This document shows, piece after piece, positions 14,951-18,071 of a stretch of DNA of 18,071 bases (its first letter is position 1; each line of letters begins with the position of its first letter). A program made the translations under genes and the position numbers. This stretch comes from an uncultured Gammaproteobacteria bacterium (GTDB lineage Bacteria > Pseudomonadota > Gammaproteobacteria > Pseudomonadales > Azotimanducaceae_A). The DNA lies in NCBI GenBank assembly GCA_913041025.1, contig CAJWGQ010000036.1, positions 1 through 18,071 of the forward strand, given 5' to 3'. The notes beneath the pieces were generated by a model that was given only the letters and a program-made list of their open reading frames with translations, made no database searches and was not told where the DNA came from.

Positions 14951-15718
14951 TCAAGCTCCAAACCGTCTATCTCTTTGTTGCCATACGCGGATCGCTCGCC
15001 AGTAATCAATCTTTCGAAAAGCTGGCCAAAAAACTTCCGTGAAATATAACTCTGAGTACGCGCTCTGCCAGAGCAGAAAACCTGACAAGCGCTCCTCGCC
15101 AGAGGTTCTAATGATCAAGTCAGGGTCCGGCATTCCTTCCGTGTACAGGTGATCAGAAAAAAGCTCTTCATTGATCTCTTCCGGAGCGAGCTCTCCCGAC
15201 CGGACCTTTACTGAGATCTCCTTCACAGCATCGATAATTTCAGCTCTTCCCCCGTAACCTAAAGCAATATTAAGCTGAAAGTTTTCATGGTCTTGGGTCA
15301 ATTTTTCGACTGCTTCGATTTCTTCGATCATTTCTTGCGATAGGGTCTGCCTCTGGCCTATCACCTTAACTTTTACGCCTTCTCTCTTGATCACAGGGTC
15401 CGTCTGCAAAGTCTTTAGCTTGTTGAGGATGATTTCCATCACCTCTGACACCTCGTCTTCGCTACGATTGTAATTTTCGGTTGAAAACCCGTACAAGGTC
15501 ACGATTTTGATCTGTAAATCCAGACACCAACTTAGGAAGTCCTCTAGCTTGTCAGAGCCCACCCTATGACCATCGCTTCGTTTAGCAAGGCCCTTGGCCA
15601 TCGCGTAACGTCGATTGCCGTCGACGATCAACCCAACATGATGAGGCATGCGTCTGGTAAAGACCTGTCGGCGCAGAAGACCTTCATAAAATCTATACAA
15701 AAAAGACGGGATATTCAT
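14951..15718 (-). CDS. cis-Prenyltransferase (polyprenyl diphosphate synthase, UppS family)
   Basis: This 255-residue protein is a cis-prenyltransferase (PF01255) that condenses isopentenyl diphosphate onto an allylic diphosphate. Catalytic Asp33 lies in IVDGNRRYA. LYGFSTENYNRSEDEV at 75-90 matches the second conserved region. RTSGEERLSGFLLWQ and YSELYFTEVFWPAF near the C-terminus provide the isopentenyl-diphosphate-binding and dimer motifs. Bacterial UppS normally reads DGNGRWA and SSENWxRP; here both Trp are Tyr and Gly is Arg, closer to archaeal-type or medium-chain enzymes. Canonical neighbours (frr, dxr, cdsA, rseP) are absent, so this is probably a paralogue with another chain length or role rather than the essential enzyme. 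Hence no uppS symbol is assigned. AGGAAG precedes ATG 15718. It heads the minus-strand series with the CoA-transferase and the monooxygenase. Confidence 0.9.
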   Translation of the reverse strand: MNIPSFLYRFYEGLLRRQVFTRRMPHHVGLIVDGNRRYAMAKGLAKRSDGHRVGSDKLEDFLSWCLDLQIKIVTLYGFSTENYNRSEDEVSEVMEIILNKLKTLQTDPVIKREGVKVKVIGQRQTLSQEMIEEIEAVEKLTQDHENFQLNIALGYGGRAEIIDAVKEISVKVRSGELAPEEINEELFSDHLYTEGMPDPDLIIRTSGEERLSGFLLWQSAYSELYFTEVFWPAFRKIDYWRAIRVWQQRDRRFGA

Positions 15719-15735
15719 TTCTTTCTTCCTATCAA

Positions 15736-15750
15736 CATGCCTTGGGCATG
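15736..15750. repeat. Inverted repeat in the leader of the cis-prenyltransferase gene
   Basis: CATGCC and GGCATG form perfect six-base arms around TTG. The repeat lies 17 bases upstream of the start codon, between a candidate promoter and the ribosome site. It could be an operator half-site pair or a small hairpin in the leader. Confidence 0.4.
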
Positions 15751-15764
15751 CATAAAACGCCTAG

Positions 15765-15794
15765 ATCATATTGCATTATGAATCCCGATGTCTT
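15765..15794 (-). promoter_or_regulatory. Candidate promoter for the cis-prenyltransferase operon
   Basis: On the minus strand AAGACA (15794-15789) and TATGAT (15770-15765) are 18 bases apart, matching four and five consensus positions. The predicted transcript would begin near 15758 and carry the inverted repeat at 15736-15750. This is the only promoter-like pair I see in the 251-base gap upstream of the gene. Confidence 0.3.
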
Positions 15795-15820
15795 GAAGAT
15801 TTCTATTTAAATATATAATA

Positions 15821-15848
15821 GTTCTGGTGCGCTGGATTAGCGCAGAAC
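15821..15848 (-). terminator. Bulged hairpin, possible terminator after the GPH transporter gene
   Basis: On the minus strand GTTCT-GCGCT pairs with AGCGC-(ACC)-AGAAC around a five-base loop, giving ten base pairs with one three-base bulge. An AT-rich run, TATTATATATTT, follows. It lies about 120 bases after the transporter stop and before the cis-prenyltransferase promoter candidate, a suitable place to separate the two units. The tail is not a clean U run, so an operator or RNA element is also possible. Confidence 0.35.
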
Positions 15849-15969
15849 AGTTACCGGTCATAAAATCTCTAAGGAGACTGTAAAGAGAGAGAAGCAATCG
15901 TGTGACAGTGCACGCCAAGAAAAGGCTTTCTCGGTTTAAAGAAAATGACAGAGAAACCCTTTTATTTGC

Positions 15970-17427
15970 TCACCCGACATTTTTAAGTCTGTTTGCTCTC
16001 CTTTCCAAACGCTCTCTCAGTCTCGCATGCCTGCTTGGCGTGAGCGGATAATCCCAGATTAATTTCATTGCAATCCCATAGAAAAATATTGGGCCCAAAC
16101 AATAAACCCAACGAAGCGCCGTGACACCACTCGCTGTACTAGCCGACATGTCACCAGAGGGATCAAACCCCATCCAGCCGACAATATTTAAAGAAAAACC
16201 CGTACCTAAAGCGATCGCGATTTTCTCGGTAAACCCTAAGAACGCAAAATAGGTTCCTGCTCGCGCAGCGCCGCTCCGCGCCGCATCAACATCCACTACA
16301 TCAGCAATCATTGCCACCGGCAAGAACTGCAAACCGCCAAAACAAAAGCCCTTCACCACGAACAGAAGGAAAAAAGGCAGATAGTCACCGTAATCAAGAA
16401 GCAGGTTCGCGCCACTCACCGCTGCCACGGTGATTAATGTACACATGAACGCTTTGTGTTTACCAATGGTTCTGCCTAACCATAACCAAAACGGAATGGC
16501 CGCGAGGCCAGCCACAAAATAAAAGAAATACGCAGCCCCGATAGTAGGCACTCCGACGATATCTCTGATAAAGAATAAAGAGACTGCGTTGCGGAAAGAC
16601 TCGCCAAAAGCCACCAGTAACGCGATGATCAGCACTCTTTTCATAGGACCGTTTTTAATCACCAATCTCAGGCCGTCCATAAAGGTCGGCCGCTTTTCAA
16701 CCTCGTCGAGATCTGGCTCTCGCACGAAAAAGAACACGATGGCAACGCAAATAGGCAACAGGGACATCACAACAAAAGCCAGACCCGCCAACACCGGGCC
16801 GGTCAGGGTGGCCCTATCGACGATTTCTTTGTCCCTGAAGTCACCAGAAAAGGCGCCAATCGCATCAGTCCAAAGTGTCGAGATAACCTGTCCTACTCCT
16901 ACCCCGCCGTCAGCGGTAATTTCAATAATCATCGGTACAAAGGCGGCGATCAGCAATCCCGCCAATATGTAGAACTCCCTGGCTGCAGTAACCCGGCTCC
17001 TTTGGTGGTACTCCGGGGACAACTCAGCTCCCCAGGCCCTATGCGGCAGCGCGATCATCGTGCTTCCTAGGAAAAACACGGTAAGCCAAACCAAGAAATA
17101 CAAAATTCCCACTCCATCGGGCGGGATAAACAGCATGTAGGTTCCCAGGATCATGACCGGAAGACCTATCAACAACCACGGACGACGTCGACCGATCCTG
17201 GTTCTCCAGCGATCAGAGAGTTCTCCGATCACGGGGTCGGTTACCACATCGGTTAGTCGAGCAAGCATCAAAATAGTGCCCACCATCGCCAGACTGATGC
17301 CTAGCCCGCCGGAATAGTGCGCGGGAATCCAAATAGCCAAGGGATAACCAATGACAGCTAAAGGCATTCCCAGGGTGCCATGTGCATAGATGGTCTTCTT
17401 GGTGAGCTCGAGCGTTGTTTCAGACAT
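15970..17427 (-). CDS. MFS transporter, GPH (MelB-like) sugar/cation symporter family
   Basis: This roughly 485-residue membrane protein matches the MFS_2/GPH family (PF13347), with about twelve predicted membrane segments. The hallmark loop after the second segment reads LTDVVTDPVIGELSDRWRTRIGRRRPWL, containing the family's D-P-x-x-G-x-x-S-D and RxGRRRPW elements. Cytoplasmic loops are rich in Arg and Lys. GPH members usually co-transport sugars or glycosides with Na+ or H+, but many GPH genes of marine proteobacteria sit in lipid or steroid catabolic clusters, so the substrate should not be assumed to be a sugar. Two ATG codons are adjacent; the second (17427) is better spaced from AGGAAG, while the first, at 17430, would add one residue. 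It begins 26 bases after the stop of the upstream GST gene, forming a two-gene unit. Confidence 0.88.
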   Translation of the reverse strand: MSETTLELTKKTIYAHGTLGMPLAVIGYPLAIWIPAHYSGGLGISLAMVGTILMLARLTDVVTDPVIGELSDRWRTRIGRRRPWLLIGLPVMILGTYMLFIPPDGVGILYFLVWLTVFFLGSTMIALPHRAWGAELSPEYHQRSRVTAAREFYILAGLLIAAFVPMIIEITADGGVGVGQVISTLWTDAIGAFSGDFRDKEIVDRATLTGPVLAGLAFVVMSLLPICVAIVFFFVREPDLDEVEKRPTFMDGLRLVIKNGPMKRVLIIALLVAFGESFRNAVSLFFIRDIVGVPTIGAAYFFYFVAGLAAIPFWLWLGRTIGKHKAFMCTLITVAAVSGANLLLDYGDYLPFFLLFVVKGFCFGGLQFLPVAMIADVVDVDAARSGAARAGTYFAFLGFTEKIAIALGTGFSLNIVGWMGFDPSGDMSASTASGVTALRWVYCLGPIFFYGIAMKLIWDYPLTPSRHARLRERLERRANRLKNVG

Positions 17428-17453
17428 CATACTTCCTGAAGCTGTGTTGTAAA

Positions 17454-18065
17454 TTACTGCATCGTGATTGCTGTTTGAAAGGCAGGACGAGCCTCAATTC
17501 GGCCGACGTAAGCCTTTAGGTGCTCCATATCATCAGACACGCACCCGATTCGGTTACTCATAAAACACGCGTGCCCCAACATAACGTCGGCGGCAGAAAA
17601 ATCCCCTATCAAATAGTCCCGGCCTTCGAGCGCTTGGTTTACTGGCTCCAGCGCCTTGCTCAGAAGCTTTTTCGCTTGCCCAAGAACCGTTTCATCGCGA
17701 CGATCAGGTGGCAACAAGATGGTCTGCACAACGACCGTATTGACAGGCGGCATGACCATTCCCTCACAATAGTGAAACCACTGGAGATACTCGGGGTAGA
17801 GATCAGACTCGACGCTAGGCTTTAAACCACCATTCTTATGTCTCTCGATCACGTACTCAACAATAGCCCCAGACTCATATATCTGGACGTCGCCATCATC
17901 AAGTACGGGAACACGACCTAATGGGTGGCGTGACCTGTGCTCGTCAGACTTCAAATCCTTCGGACTGAAAGCCATCTTGTTAATATCATAAGGTAACTCT
18001 AGCTCTTCCAATAACCAGACGATCCTTCCTGCCCTAGAATTCGGTGCGAAATGCAGTTTCAACAT
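17454..18065 (-). CDS. Glutathione S-transferase family protein
   Basis: This 203-residue protein has the standard glutathione S-transferase layout. The N-terminal thioredoxin-like domain (about 1-80) contains NSRAGRIVWLLEELELPYDI, with Ser10 placed like the catalytic Ser of some bacterial classes, the cis-proline motif GRVPVLDD, and the glutathione-binding YESGAIVEYV. A helical domain follows, with DYLIGDFSAADVMLGHACF forming the N-capping box. It is only distantly similar to the YghU-type protein at 9581-10426 and is a different class. Glutathione conjugation, isomerisation or dehalogenation are all possible. The gene is complete, but its promoter lies beyond the right edge. It precedes the GPH transporter gene by 26 bases on the same strand, suggesting a shared transcript for uptake and processing of one compound. 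Confidence 0.88.
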   Translation of the reverse strand: MLKLHFAPNSRAGRIVWLLEELELPYDINKMAFSPKDLKSDEHRSRHPLGRVPVLDDGDVQIYESGAIVEYVIERHKNGGLKPSVESDLYPEYLQWFHYCEGMVMPPVNTVVVQTILLPPDRRDETVLGQAKKLLSKALEPVNQALEGRDYLIGDFSAADVMLGHACFMSNRIGCVSDDMEHLKAYVGRIEARPAFQTAITMQ

Positions 18066-18071
18066 GTTAAT

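Noticed and set aside
15766..15861. 31-codon minus-strand frame in the gap before the cis-prenyltransferase gene
   Set aside because: There is no good ribosome site, and it runs through the hairpin and AT-rich tail. No attenuator-like codon run is visible.

Overview
The window reads as an accessory catabolic region of a Gram-negative bacterium, most likely a free-living, probably marine, gammaproteobacterium. The evidence is indirect: a close YghU-type glutathione transferase, Shine-Dalgarno starts of the AGGA type, roughly balanced base composition, and the mix of F420-type luciferase-like oxidoreductase, phytanoyl-CoA dioxygenase-like, Baeyer-Villiger monooxygenase and CaiB/BaiF CoA-transferase genes that such genomes carry in expanded numbers. 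I cannot name a genus. Coding density is high. No rRNA, tRNA, CRISPR array, insertion sequence or prophage gene was seen, and no gene-free stretch exceeds 300 bases.

Layout. Positions 1-60 hold the likely tail of a truncated gene. A plus-strand pair follows: a luciferase-like oxidoreductase of the Rv3520c type (162-1202) and a SnoaL-like protein (1332-1790). A phytanoyl-CoA dioxygenase-like gene (3048-1963, minus) is divergent from an amidohydrolase (3172-4809) followed two bases later by a CobW/G3E GTPase (4812-5732). Facing this pair tail to tail is a second amidohydrolase plus G3E GTPase pair on the minus strand (8460-6796 and 6794-5757), separated by one base. A YeiH-family membrane protein (8612-9562) diverges from the second pair. 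The rest is on the minus strand: GST then GPH-family transporter (18065-15970), and cis-prenyltransferase, tandem CaiB/BaiF CoA-transferase, Baeyer-Villiger monooxygenase and YghU-like protein (15718-9581).

Working together. The strongest system-level signal is the duplicated amidohydrolase/G3E GTPase module. Both hydrolases keep the full metal-ligand set of YtcJ-like amidohydrolases, and G3E GTPases are known metal-insertion or metal-allocation proteins, so a dedicated chaperone-client pair is a reasonable inference. A 14-bp palindrome lies exactly in the spacer of a candidate promoter for the first pair. Its 10-bp core recurs inside a 16-bp palindrome just before the second GTPase gene, hinting at shared control. 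The other genes (CoA activation, Baeyer-Villiger oxidation, hydroxylation, glutathione transfer, uptake) fit degradation of an oxygenated, perhaps isoprenoid or alicyclic, compound, but no substrate can be read from the sequence.
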